A stretch of 64,000 nucleotides of DNA from Aldehydirespirator sp965219165 (GCA_965219165.1 CBDCMW010000002.1:62001-126000); one strand, 5' to 3'; shown: positions 33,968 through 42,633, counted from the stretch's first letter. Numbers and translations are program-made. Notes: generated by a model not told the origin, from the sequence alone.

Positions 33968-34032
33968 ACGCCCCGCCCCAGCACCGGCTCGCTTCCGACC
34001 GAGCGCGTCGGCCACCCATGCGGGCCGGTCAT
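33964..34032 (-). CDS. 22-codon relay ORF, first copy
   Basis: Begins in the ATGA that ends the thiolase-fold gene (TGA 34031-34029) and ends in the next ATGA. The last residues, VLGRGV, equal the C-terminus of the thiolase-fold protein, showing that the unit arose by duplication of the junction. Confidence 0.45.
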   Translation of the reverse strand: MTGPHGWPTRSVGSEPVLGRGV

Positions 34033-35189
34033 ACGCCCCGCCCCAGCACCATGGTGGAGAACGTGGAGAACACGCCACCGTTGCCGTGGGCCACCACCAC
34101 CTCGGCACCCTCGACCTGGCGGCGCCCGGCCGATCCCTGCAGCTGGCGGACCGCGTCGAGCAGATGGAACACCCCGCCCGCGTGGCCGTGCGACAGCATC
34201 CCGCCGTGCATGTTCACTGGGCAGCCCGAGCCCAGCGCGAGCGCCCCCGACTCGGCGTAGGGTCCGCCCTCCCCCTCGCCGCACAGGCCGAGAGCCTCCA
34301 CCCCGGCCACCACGCTGAACGTGCAGGCGTCGTGGATGTACACCGCATCGGCGTCGGCAACGGTCAGCCCGGCTCGCTCGAAGGCCCGCGCCGCCGACAC
34401 CGGCCCACCGAGCTCGTGCAGGTCGGGGGCTTGCGACGGGATGTGGTGGGTGGTCGCTGCGCCGTAACCGAGCACGGTCACGTAGGGCACACCCAGACTG
34501 CGGGCCCGATCGATGGACGTGACCACGAAGGCCCCGCCCGCGTCGGAGATCAGCGAGCAGTCGAGTCTTCGCAGCGGCGTGGAGATCATGGGCGATGCCT
34601 GATGGTCGGCCAGCGTGATCGGGTCGCGCTTGTGGGCATTGTCGTTCAGAGAGGCGTGATGGCGCGACGCAACCGCTACTGCACCCAGCTGCTCGCTGGT
34701 GGTGCCGTACAGGTGCATGTGGCGCTGGGCGAACAGGGCGTAGCCGCTGATCATGGCGATCTGCCCGTAGGGGGCCTCGAAGTCCTCGCCGCCGGTGAGG
34801 GTGCCCGGTGCCCGGCCCCGGCCGGACCGGCGGATGGAGATGCCGTTATCGCCGTAGGTGCACAGCGCGGCGGTGCACATGCCGGCATCGACGGCGGCAG
34901 CGACGTTGAGCAGGGCGCCGTGATGGGTGCCGGGACCGCCCACGTCGGTGACCGCGGCCAGCTCGGGCCGCAAGCCCAGATGCTCGGCCACCCGGGCCGC
35001 GTGCAGCATCATCGCCTGGGAGTAGCCCGAGAACGAGAACACGGCGTCGATGTCGTTCTTGGACATGCCCGCGTCGGCGACCGCGGCCACGGCCGCCTCG
35101 GCCTGGAGGCTGATGGCGCTGCGACCCGGCAGCCTGCCTATGGCCGTCTCGGCCACGCCGACGATCGCGATGCCGTCGAGCACGCTCAC
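34029..35189 (-). CDS. Thiolase-fold protein, Ltp2-like
   Basis: 386 residues from GTG 35189. Thiolase fold with IAIVGVAETAIGRLPGRSA, a central segment DVGGPGTHHGALLNVAAAVD where classical thiolases have the nucleophilic Cys (none is present here), YIHDACTFSVVAGVEALGLC and GCPVNMHGGMLSHGHAGG. Loss of the Cys and the adjacent DUF35 gene resemble lipid-transfer-protein retro-aldolases (Ltp2/ChsH2-type complexes) more than Claisen thiolases. Likely cleaves or condenses an acyl-CoA made by the operon. Confidence 0.75.
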   Translation of the reverse strand: MSVLDGIAIVGVAETAIGRLPGRSAISLQAEAAVAAVADAGMSKNDIDAVFSFSGYSQAMMLHAARVAEHLGLRPELAAVTDVGGPGTHHGALLNVAAAVDAGMCTAALCTYGDNGISIRRSGRGRAPGTLTGGEDFEAPYGQIAMISGYALFAQRHMHLYGTTSEQLGAVAVASRHHASLNDNAHKRDPITLADHQASPMISTPLRRLDCSLISDAGGAFVVTSIDRARSLGVPYVTVLGYGAATTHHIPSQAPDLHELGGPVSAARAFERAGLTVADADAVYIHDACTFSVVAGVEALGLCGEGEGGPYAESGALALGSGCPVNMHGGMLSHGHAGGVFHLLDAVRQLQGSAGRRQVEGAEVVVAHGNGGVFSTFSTMVLGRGV

Positions 35190-35239
35190 TGCGGCCGCTC
35201 CCACAGCCTGGAGGCGGACGCGACAGCCGGACCGGTCAC
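35186..35239 (-). CDS. 17-codon relay ORF
   Basis: Starts in the GTGA at the end of the alpha-prime subunit gene and ends in the GTGA starting the thiolase-fold gene. Product VTGPAVASASRLWERPQ. Its last residues LWERP equal the C-terminus of the upstream protein. Confidence 0.45.
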   Translation of the reverse strand: MTGPAVASASRLWERPQ

Positions 35240-35259
35240 CGCGGCCGCTCCCACAGCAG
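35187..35259 (-). repeat. 50-bp junction duplication
   Basis: GCGGCCGCTCCCACAGC occurs at 35191 and 35241 on the plus strand. Each copy carries a GTGA junction, so a stop/start overlap was duplicated together with the 3' end of the upstream gene. Confidence 0.85.
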
Positions 35260-37149
35260 GCCGTCGGCACCGTCGCGACGCGCGGTCCAGTCCGGCGGGA
35301 CGGCATGCACGGCGCCCAGGCAGCCGATCAGCGCTGGGCCGTGGATCGCCGCCTCGCCGTCGGCCAGACCGGCCAGGTCGACGACGTTCGTGGGCACAGG
35401 ATCCGTCGACCATCTGACACCGCGCCGGCTCTGCGGAGCGGGAGGGCCTAGTGCCACGGTGAGCTCACCGGGCCCATCGACCGCGGCCACCACATCGATC
35501 CGCACGACGCTATCGATGTCGCCGGAGCCGTCGAGCAGCTCGAGGGCAGCCGCGCCCGGGTCGACGTCGATGCTGGCATCCACAGACCGGCAGCCACCCG
35601 ATTCCCGGTTGAAGGCAACACTGATCCGGGCCCCAGTCAACGGCAGGCGTTCGGCCTCCAGGTCGAGCCTGGCCCGGCCTAGGAGCCGGCTCAGGACTTC
35701 GACCGGATCGTCGCCCGATTCCACCACGGCCTGATAGCGCTGCTCGACGGCGGCTGCGGCCACGCCGCGGGCACTGAAGACGCCGCCGGCCGCGAAGGAC
35801 CGGACTCTGTCGATGCCGGCCAGGTCCGCAACCGCGCCGGCATGCAGCCCGCCGGCCCCGCCGAACGCGTACAAGGTGACCTCGGCGGGATCGATTCCCG
35901 CCTCGGCAAGCAGGCTTCCGACCGCGTTGGCGGCCTTGTTGTGGGCTGCGTCCCACACCAGCCGGGCTGCCTCCACCGGATCTCCATCAGCCAGAGGAGC
36001 CAGCACCGACGCGGCCCGATCGGCATCCAGGGCAATATCGCCAGGGAGCACCTGCCCGTCGACCAGCAGTCCCAGTACCACGTCGGCGTCGGTGAGGGTC
36101 GGCTCCGTGCCTCCTCGACCGAAGGAGGCCGGCCCGGGCACTGCGCCCGCGCTGGCCGGCCCCACCGTCACGATCCCGGAGCTGCTGGCCGACGCGATGG
36201 ACGATCCACCCAGGCCGACCGACACGATGCCCGGCACCGGCAGCGTCACCCGGACGCCGCGAACCTCCGGCGCCGGGTCCACCTGGTAGGACCCGGCGCG
36301 CACCAGTCCCAGGTCGAGGGTGGTGCCCCCCATGTCGAAGCCGACCACCGCAGCATCGTTGTGGTCGCGGGCGAGGGCGGCGGCCAGTCCCAGCCCGGCG
36401 GCAGGGCCCGAGCTGTAGGTGCTGATGGCGGTGGTGCGTGCCATCCGGCTGCACGTGCCGTCCGAGCGGGCCGCGAGCAACGGCACCGACAGGCCCGCCT
36501 GCTGCAGGATCCCCTCGGTTCGATAGAGCAGCTTGGCCATGGGCCGGCTCAGGTAGGCGTTGAGGACGGCAGTGCTGGTGCGCAGGTCGTCGTCTTCGAT
36601 GTCGGCCGTCTCCCAGCCCAGCGTCAACGGCATCGACCGCAGATAGTGGACCGGGTAGCGGTCCCTCACCAACTCTCGCAGCCGGGACTCGGCGTCGCGG
36701 TGCGACCCTCGCAGGCTCAGCACCGTCTGGCGCACACCCTGCTGGACCAGGTCGCGGCACACGCTCAGCACCTCCTCGGCCGCCGCGGCCGGATCAACGC
36801 CCACCACATGGTCGGGCCTCACGAACACGCCCAGCGCGGGGGCGGGCTCGCTCGGCCCGTACAGCGACTTCTCAGCCCCGGCCTCGACCATCAGCCCCAC
36901 CGGGTCGCCGGTGCCGGTGACCACCGCGTTGGTGCCGATGGTGGTGGCCAGCCGGAACAGACCTACTTCAGACAGGAACTCCTCGAGGGACACGCCGAAA
37001 GCCTCGGCGCCCTCGGCCAGGCACGCCATCGCCGAGCGGGTCAGGTCGAAGTGAGTGGTGGGAACCTTGGCGGCGATTGCCCGCTCGCCGTCGGAGAAGA
37101 ACCCGTCGGTGAACGTTCCGCCCATGTCAATGCCCACCACGTAGGTCAC
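35236..37149 (-). CDS. HyuA-like carboxylase subunit (alpha-prime type)
   Basis: 637 residues from GTG 37149 behind GGGGAG. Hydantoinase A/oxoprolinase fold with ASKHA phosphate-binding motifs: VVGIDMGGTFTDGFF, TTIGTNAVVTGTG, VVGFDMGGTTLDLGLV and YAFGGAGGLHAGAVADL. Shorter and divergent from the HyuA protein at 40453. Acetophenone carboxylase has a core of two HyuA-like, one HyuB-like and one small subunit, which matches this operon. The subunit probably binds ATP to activate bicarbonate or the enolate. Confidence 0.8.
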   Translation of the reverse strand: MTYVVGIDMGGTFTDGFFSDGERAIAAKVPTTHFDLTRSAMACLAEGAEAFGVSLEEFLSEVGLFRLATTIGTNAVVTGTGDPVGLMVEAGAEKSLYGPSEPAPALGVFVRPDHVVGVDPAAAAEEVLSVCRDLVQQGVRQTVLSLRGSHRDAESRLRELVRDRYPVHYLRSMPLTLGWETADIEDDDLRTSTAVLNAYLSRPMAKLLYRTEGILQQAGLSVPLLAARSDGTCSRMARTTAISTYSSGPAAGLGLAAALARDHNDAAVVGFDMGGTTLDLGLVRAGSYQVDPAPEVRGVRVTLPVPGIVSVGLGGSSIASASSSGIVTVGPASAGAVPGPASFGRGGTEPTLTDADVVLGLLVDGQVLPGDIALDADRAASVLAPLADGDPVEAARLVWDAAHNKAANAVGSLLAEAGIDPAEVTLYAFGGAGGLHAGAVADLAGIDRVRSFAAGGVFSARGVAAAAVEQRYQAVVESGDDPVEVLSRLLGRARLDLEAERLPLTGARISVAFNRESGGCRSVDASIDVDPGAAALELLDGSGDIDSVVRIDVVAAVDGPGELTVALGPPAPQSRRGVRWSTDPVPTNVVDLAGLADGEAAIHGPALIGCLGAVHAVPPDWTARRDGADGLLWERPR

Positions 37150-37214
37150 AGCCCGGCTCCCCTCTTGCGATCGGAGCCCGTGACTCCTGCGCCGGGAGCT
37201 GGTCGCCCGCGCAT
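37146..37214 (-). CDS. 22-codon bridging ORF
   Basis: ATG shares one base with the upstream stop (TGATG at 37216-37212); its TGA overlaps the GTG of the alpha-prime gene. Product MRGRPAPGAGVTGSDRKRG plus three residues. Not a repeat. Confidence 0.35.
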   Translation of the reverse strand: MRGRPAPGAGVTGSDRKRGAGL

Positions 37215-38089
37215 CAGGCCAGGCCGCCTCGTTCGAGATCGGCCACCCGGACGGCAGCGGAACGCACCAAGTCGGGATCGACGCCTGCGCCGAGGGGCGC
37301 AGTGACCACGGCCTCGGCCGCGCCCAGTTGTGCTCGTCGGCGCCCGATGCTGCGAGCAAGGGCCTCTGCCGAACAGAACGCGGCTGCGGGCAGATACGCC
37401 AGCCCGTCGGCGCATCCATTGGGGGATGCCCAGAGTCGATAGCCGAGAGACGCGGGCGAAGCCGCGCCGGAAGCCGTCGTCACCAGCAGTACGTCTGTGC
37501 GCAGGTGTTGGGCGGCTCGAAGGATGGGTCGATGAGCCTCAAACGCCAGTTCGGCATCCAGGCGGTTCCCGGCGTCTGCAGACTCGACGACGACCACCCG
37601 CTCGACTCCGCATCCAGCCAGGGCACGGATTCGGGCCGAGGCCAGATCCGAGGCGGCATCGACTGCGTCCTGTAGTGGCGCGCCCGACCGGACTCGGATA
37701 CTCCATGTCAGCGGCCCCGAGACCAGTCCCACCACCGGAGGCGCCCCCGGCACCCGTGCCAGCCCAGCCGCAACCGCGTCCCCATCGAAATCTGCACGGG
37801 TTTTGCTCCTATACGACGCGAAACTCTCCAGATTTCGATCATGGCCGGCCGCGGCGCATGCCGTTGGCGCCTCCGGCGAGCCAGGTCCCGGATCTGCTTG
37901 GTCGCCCAGCTCGGCCTTGAGCGCGGCGTTCTCGGCGTCGACGGGCCATGAGGCACAGCAGTAGGCGAGCCCCAGCGCCCTCGTGCCCTCGTCGAGGCAG
38001 CGCACCTGGCCGTCGAGGTCGTCGGGCCAGCCCCGGCCCAGCGCCGCGGCGCAAACCGATCCTGGCACCAAGGCCGTCAGCCCTTTCAC
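37214..38089 (-). CDS. URO-D/methyltransferase-like protein
   Basis: 291 residues from GTG 38089, spaced six bases from GAGGAG; an ATG at 38107 is an alternative. The segments VVGLVSGPLTWSIRVRSG and LASARIRALAGCGVERVVVV recall the uroporphyrinogen-decarboxylase/methyltransferase barrel, but the protein is short and no zinc site can be identified. The dispersed element R1 lies inside the frame (encoding RNLESFASYRSKTRADF). It sits between the HyuB and alpha-prime genes, where a fifth carboxylase subunit might be expected. Function uncertain. Confidence 0.45.
   Translation of the reverse strand: MKGLTALVPGSVCAAALGRGWPDDLDGQVRCLDEGTRALGLAYCCASWPVDAENAALKAELGDQADPGPGSPEAPTACAAAGHDRNLESFASYRSKTRADFDGDAVAAGLARVPGAPPVVGLVSGPLTWSIRVRSGAPLQDAVDAASDLASARIRALAGCGVERVVVVESADAGNRLDAELAFEAHRPILRAAQHLRTDVLLVTTASGAASPASLGYRLWASPNGCADGLAYLPAAAFCSAEALARSIGRRRAQLGAAEAVVTAPLGAGVDPDLVRSAAVRVADLERGGLA
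37784..37839. repeat. Dispersed palindromic element R1, copy 2, inside a gene
   Basis: The best-preserved copy: perfect 10-bp ends ATCGAAATCT (37784-37793) and AGATTTCGAT (37830-37839). Lies within the reading frame of the URO-D-like gene, which stays open through it. Confidence 0.8.
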
Positions 38090-38172
38090 CGCCGTCTCCT
38101 CAAGCATTCTGTTCGCAGAATCCCGCCATATGCACGGGAAATCGCGACCAGAACACCCAGGAGCGGGATCAT
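38086..38172 (-). CDS. 28-codon bridging ORF
   Basis: Starts in the ATGA that ends the HyuB gene and stops in the GTGA that starts the URO-D-like gene. Begins MIPLLGVLVAIS and ends LRRRR. Hydrophobic-basic, but probably a coupling ORF. Confidence 0.35.
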   Translation of the reverse strand: MIPLLGVLVAISRAYGGILRTECLRRRR

Positions 38173-40358
38173 CGGTGCCATACGCCGCGGGCGGACACAG
38201 GCTCCAGCGGGTACTCACGCTCGTCGACCACCTGCACCGGCGACGGGAACTCCCCGTAGTGTCGCAGCGCCTCGGGCGGGGGCCGGCGCTTCGACCAGTC
38301 GGCCACAAAGTCCGCGTAGGGTCGCCCCAGCCGCTTGCGCTCGGCCCGGATCTCGGCCCGGCGGGCCGCGGTGGCCTCTGCGTCCACCCGGTCCCGGCCC
38401 GGCGCCAGCACCACGCCGTAGAGTGCGGCCGCCAGCTCGGGCGAGGTCACGCCGTCGGCGACGTCGCCCAGCACCGCGGTGGGGTCGCGCTCCAGCACGT
38501 CGCCGTAGCCGCCTCCGCAGCCCCGGGCCAGCACCACCACGTCCCCGTCGGCGACGGTCTCGCCCTCGGAGTTGGTGTGGCCGAACACGTACTGGCCCGA
38601 GATCCGGCGCCGGTCGGCCAGCTCCCGCACGCTCATGGGCAGATCGTCCGCGCCCGCCGCCATGAGCTCCTTGGCGTCGGAGCCGCGGATCACGATGCGG
38701 GGCTGGGCCGCGCCGGAGTAGCCACCGAAGAGCCCGTAGTTCTTGGTGAACCGGCTGCCGGTGCCCACTGAGTTGCTGCGAAGCCCCGGGGTCCCGTGGA
38801 TCACGAAGCAGTCGGTGAGGCCGACCCCGCCCCGGTAGCGGCCCAGCCCGCACACGTCTGGGTCGAAGCGGTTGCGGAACAGGTACACCCACGGGAACTT
38901 GCGCTCCTGCTCCTCGGGTCCGGGGCAGTCCACCACCATGGCCCAGAAGAACCCGGCGCTGTGCTCTCCGTCCAGGTCGAAGCGGGCGCCCTGGCCGGTG
39001 GCGTTGCCGTTGGCGGGGCCGCCCGCGATCGTGTTGCCGTACTGGCCGGTGCCGCCGAACTGGATCAGCAGCAGGTTCTCTGCGAAGGGGGCGGCCACCC
39101 CGGTGCGGTGCGGGCTGTCGTGCAGCATCCGCATGGCGGCCAGCAGCAGGCCTTGCACCACGACCCGGCCGGTGTGGCTGCCCGAGCCGGTGCCCGCGTC
39201 GCGGCTGGGAGCGTTGACGATGCTGGGCGGAGCAGTGAGCTTGATCGGGTCGAACAGACCGATCGACCAGCGAAGCCCGCGGAACACGGTCGGGAACAGC
39301 GCGGCGGCCGAGGCGGCCCGGGCCAGGTGCCAGCGCAGATGGAACGGGCCGGTACCGGGCTCGGGGGAGGCGCCGGCCATGTCGATGACCAGCTCGTCGC
39401 CCCGCTTGTGCAGCTCGACGGGCAGGCGGATGAGCCCGTCGTCGATGCCGATGGTGTCGAGGAACACCACCGACCGGTAGACGCCGTCACTGAAGCTGGA
39501 GATGCGGCGGCGGGCCAGGGTGGCCGAGGTCTTGATCGACTGGCGCAGCCCGGCGGCCACGAAGGCGGCGCCCCGGCGCTCCACCTCCCGCAACAGCTGC
39601 TGGCGCAGCCGCACACACACCGCCAGGCGGGCCTTCATGTCCAGGGAGTTCTGCCTGGGGGTGCGCACCGAGTTCAACAGGAACTCGAGATGGTCGGTGT
39701 GGAACCGGAAGTCGGTCCCCACCCTCAGCGGCGTGATGTGGAGGCCCTCCTCGTAGCGGCTTCCGATCTCGGGCGACCAGCCGCCCGGCGAGCGCGACCC
39801 GGTCTCGCCCTGGTGTCCCCCGCACGCCACCCAGGCCAGAAGCTCGCCGCCGCCGAAGACCGGCATCATCAAGAAGTGGTCGTAGGTGTGCACGCCGCCG
39901 GCGTCGGGGTCGTTGAAGAAGAAGATGTCGCCGTCGGCCAGCCCAACGGTCGGGTCGTCGACGTAGTGCTTGAGCACGTACTTGACCGGGCCGTAGTGCA
40001 GAAGGGCGTGCAGGATCACCCCGGTGGACATGCCGGCCATGTCTCCCTTGGCGGTGAACACCCCCACGCCGAGGTCGCCGGCCTGCAGCATCTCGGCCAT
40101 GCTCAGGTACTTGCAGACGTCGCGGCCGTCGTCGATGATCGAGTCGAGCTTGTGCAGGAAGATCTCGAGGTCGACGGGGTCGAGGCTGCCGGCTCCGGCC
40201 AGCTCCAGCTCGGTGGGCTCCTCCAGCACCTCCCGGTGAAGGACCTCGGGATCGAGTCCGGGGCCGGGCTTCATGAGCGGGCGCCCGAACCGGGCGACCC
40301 GCTCGTCTAGGCCCATGGCGGCCACGTCCGTAAGCCGGGCACCCGGCACAGCGGTCAC
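38169..40358 (-). CDS. HyuB-like carboxylase subunit (beta type)
   Basis: 729 residues from GTG 40358 (GGGGAG upstream). Hydantoinase B/oxoprolinase family: GDIFFFNDPDAGGVHTYDHF, GHQGETGSRSPGG, RRISSFSDGVYR, NAPSRDAGTGSGSHTG and GLGRYRGGVGLTDCFVIHG. In acetone/acetophenone carboxylases this subunit holds the carboxylation site. Together with the two HyuA-like and small zinc subunits it should convert a ketone and bicarbonate to a 3-oxo acid at the cost of ATP. Confidence 0.85.
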   Translation of the reverse strand: MTAVPGARLTDVAAMGLDERVARFGRPLMKPGPGLDPEVLHREVLEEPTELELAGAGSLDPVDLEIFLHKLDSIIDDGRDVCKYLSMAEMLQAGDLGVGVFTAKGDMAGMSTGVILHALLHYGPVKYVLKHYVDDPTVGLADGDIFFFNDPDAGGVHTYDHFLMMPVFGGGELLAWVACGGHQGETGSRSPGGWSPEIGSRYEEGLHITPLRVGTDFRFHTDHLEFLLNSVRTPRQNSLDMKARLAVCVRLRQQLLREVERRGAAFVAAGLRQSIKTSATLARRRISSFSDGVYRSVVFLDTIGIDDGLIRLPVELHKRGDELVIDMAGASPEPGTGPFHLRWHLARAASAAALFPTVFRGLRWSIGLFDPIKLTAPPSIVNAPSRDAGTGSGSHTGRVVVQGLLLAAMRMLHDSPHRTGVAAPFAENLLLIQFGGTGQYGNTIAGGPANGNATGQGARFDLDGEHSAGFFWAMVVDCPGPEEQERKFPWVYLFRNRFDPDVCGLGRYRGGVGLTDCFVIHGTPGLRSNSVGTGSRFTKNYGLFGGYSGAAQPRIVIRGSDAKELMAAGADDLPMSVRELADRRRISGQYVFGHTNSEGETVADGDVVVLARGCGGGYGDVLERDPTAVLGDVADGVTSPELAAALYGVVLAPGRDRVDAEATAARRAEIRAERKRLGRPYADFVADWSKRRPPPEALRHYGEFPSPVQVVDEREYPLEPVSARGVWHR

Positions 40359-40456
40359 CGTCGCTCCCCTATAGACGAACTTCCGTCAGTTTTCCACCCA
40401 TAGGGTGGGAAACCCGCAGGTAGTTCGGAGCGCCGGCGGCGCGGTGATGCGGTCAC
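40355..40456 (-). CDS. 33-codon bridging ORF
   Basis: Starts in the GTGA ending the HyuA gene at 40453 and ends in the GTGA starting the HyuB gene. Begins VTASPRRRRSELPAG. No internal stop in 94 bases of gap. Confidence 0.35.
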   Translation of the reverse strand: MTASPRRRRSELPAGFPPYGWKTDGSSSIGERR

Positions 40457-42633
40457 GGGCTCGTCTCCGTGGCCGCAAGCCAGCCGGTGCGCTGATCGTC
40501 GAGGGCGTAAGTCCAGCCCGGAGGCACCGCCACCACCGTGTCGACGTCCTCCATCAGAGCGGGACCCTCGGTCGAGAATCCATCCGGCAGGTGGGCGCGG
40601 TTGTGGATGGGCGTATCAATGGCGCCCGCACCGGTCCAGCACACCTCCCGGACGGTGTGGCCCGACGACGTTCCGTTGCCCGCGGCTGCGCCCACCGGCC
40701 GGGGTCGAGCCTCCAGGCGCAGCCCCGCGGTGCCGGCCACCAGCCGGAACAGCTGGACCAGGATCCCGCCGTAGGGATGGATCGACCCCGCGCCGTAGGC
40801 GGCCGCGAACACCTCGTTGAAGGCACCGCACACCGCGGTCACGTCCTCGGGGCACTCCAGGAGCAGCCGGGGGGACTTGAGACGGACGGTGTGGTGCTGG
40901 CCTCCGTAGTTCATGTCCAGTTCCAGCTCCAGCGTCACCGAGTCGAGGCCGAAGCCCTCCTCGGCCATGTCCCGCTCGGCCAGCTCCACCAACATCCTCA
41001 CCACCTCGTTGAACGCGGACCAGTCGTCGGTGTAGGAGTCGCCGTCGAAGAGCTGGACCATGCGGGTGCGTTCGTAGGTCTGCATCACCGGCATGGTGGC
41101 CACCCCGTAGGCGTTGAACTCGCTGCCGTGGGGGAACGTGGCCACCGTGCCCACGTCCGCGTAGCCGGCCACCGCGGCGGCGTGCACCGGCCCCGCCCCG
41201 CCGAAGGCGAACATGGTGAAGTCCCGGGGGTCGTGGCCCTCCAGCGCGGTCTGGCGGTAGATCTCCTGGCCCATCACGCCGTCGATCAGACGCCGCACCC
41301 GCACAGCCGCCTCGGTCACGTCGATGCCGAGCGGGTCGGCGATGCGGCGCTCCAGGGCCCGCTCGGCCCGGCGCCGGCTCAACGGCATGGCCCCGCCCAG
41401 GAACCGGTCGGGGTCGATGAAGCCCAGCACGACATCGGCGTCGGTGACCGTCGGCTCGGTTCCGCCCTGGGAGTAGCAGGCCGGCCCGGGCATGGAGCCC
41501 GCGCTGTTCGGCCCGACCCGCAGCTCGCCGGTATCGGTTAGATGCGCGATCGAGCCACCGCCCGCGCCGATGGAGTAGTTGGCGATCACCGGGAGATGGA
41601 CCCGCCACCGGTCGATCACCGGGTCGAACTCGTAGTTGCGGTCCTGGCCGTCGATCACCAGGCCCACGTCGAAGCTGGTACCGCCCATATCCGCGGTCAC
41701 CACCCGGTCGAGCCCGTAGTCGCGAGCCATGCAGGCCGCGCCGGCCAGGCCGGCCACTGGGCCGCTGCCCAGCAGGTGCAGGGCGGTGGTGCGGCTGGGC
41801 GAGGCCACCCCACCGATGTTGCGGGCCACCAGCAGCGGCTTGCGGCATCCGAGGGCTCTCAGGCGGTCCCCGAGGTCGATGACGTGCTCCTCGGTGTCGG
41901 GGGCCAGGAAGGCGCTCAGGATCGTGGTGATGCTGCGCCGGTACTCGTCGAGGCGGGGCGCCACGTCCGACGACAGCAGCACCGGGCAGCGGCCCAGCAC
42001 CGAGTCCGGGTACTCCCGGCGCACGATCTCGGCCACCCGCCGCTCGTGGGCCGGGTTCATGAACGACCACGCCAGGCACACCGCGATGGCCCGCACGCCC
42101 TGGCGCACCAGATGGTCGACCGCGGCCAGAACGTCGCCGGTCTGCAGCGGCATCAGCACCTGGCCGAAACAGTCGATGCGCTCACGCACCCCCACCCGCA
42201 GCGACCGGGGCACCAAGTCGTCGGGCCGCTGGGCCCGGGTGCGGTCGATCTGCACCTCCAGGGGCATGCCGTCGGCCCACGAGCGGGAGCGGGCCACGTG
42301 CACGGTGTCTTCCTGGCCCGCGGTGGTGATGAGCCCCACCTTGGGCCCGGTGCGCTCGATGAGGGCGTTGGTGCCCACCGTGGTGGAGTACTTGACCGCG
42401 TCGGCCGCCGCGAAGGCGTCCGCCGGATCGCAGCCGAGCTGCCGAGCGGCCTCACCGATGGCCGCGATCATCCCGTCGGACAGGTCGGCGTGGGTGGTCA
42501 GCGACTTGCCGGTGGCCTGGCGCCCGCCCAGCACGACGAAGGCGTCGGTGAAGGTCCCCCCGATGTCCACGTCGAGCAGGCTCGGCCCGTCGGCGCCGAC
42601 CAAGCTTGCATCCGCCGCTTCAGCAGATGGCAT
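40453..42633 (-). CDS. HyuA-like carboxylase subunit (alpha type)
   Basis: 726 residues. SLLDVDIGGTFTDAFVVLGG, YSTTVGTNALIERTGPKVGL, VVTADMGGTSFDVGLVIDG, GAGGGSIAHLTDTGELRVGP and MFAFGGAGPVHAAAVA mark a full-length HyuA/acetone-carboxylase beta homologue. It overlaps the small zinc-subunit gene by 14 bases. Probable ATP-dependent kinase subunit of the carboxylase. Confidence 0.85.
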   Translation of the reverse strand: MPSAEAADASLVGADGPSLLDVDIGGTFTDAFVVLGGRQATGKSLTTHADLSDGMIAAIGEAARQLGCDPADAFAAADAVKYSTTVGTNALIERTGPKVGLITTAGQEDTVHVARSRSWADGMPLEVQIDRTRAQRPDDLVPRSLRVGVRERIDCFGQVLMPLQTGDVLAAVDHLVRQGVRAIAVCLAWSFMNPAHERRVAEIVRREYPDSVLGRCPVLLSSDVAPRLDEYRRSITTILSAFLAPDTEEHVIDLGDRLRALGCRKPLLVARNIGGVASPSRTTALHLLGSGPVAGLAGAACMARDYGLDRVVTADMGGTSFDVGLVIDGQDRNYEFDPVIDRWRVHLPVIANYSIGAGGGSIAHLTDTGELRVGPNSAGSMPGPACYSQGGTEPTVTDADVVLGFIDPDRFLGGAMPLSRRRAERALERRIADPLGIDVTEAAVRVRRLIDGVMGQEIYRQTALEGHDPRDFTMFAFGGAGPVHAAAVAGYADVGTVATFPHGSEFNAYGVATMPVMQTYERTRMVQLFDGDSYTDDWSAFNEVVRMLVELAERDMAEEGFGLDSVTLELELDMNYGGQHHTVRLKSPRLLLECPEDVTAVCGAFNEVFAAAYGAGSIHPYGGILVQLFRLVAGTAGLRLEARPRPVGAAAGNGTSSGHTVREVCWTGAGAIDTPIHNRAHLPDGFSTEGPALMEDVDTVVAVPPGWTYALDDQRTGWLAATETSP

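Larger units (their letters stand above)
33831..34050 (-). repeat. 65-bp junction repeat, 3.4 units
   Basis: Exact periodicity of 65 bp: CGGTCATACGCCCCGCCCCA begins at 33831, 33896, 33961 and 34026, the last copy being partial. Each unit holds the sequence GGCGTATGACCGG, so it duplicates the ATGA junction between the thiolase-fold and DUF35 genes. Confidence 0.95.

Noticed and set aside
33831..34050. CRISPR or integron-type repeats
   Set aside because: Exact head-to-tail 65-bp copies without variable segments; they duplicate a gene junction.
35236..37419. HyuA-like start at 37419
   Set aside because: The upstream part is antisense or shadow of the preceding gene; VTYVVGIDMGG at 37149 is the family start with a GGGGAG site.
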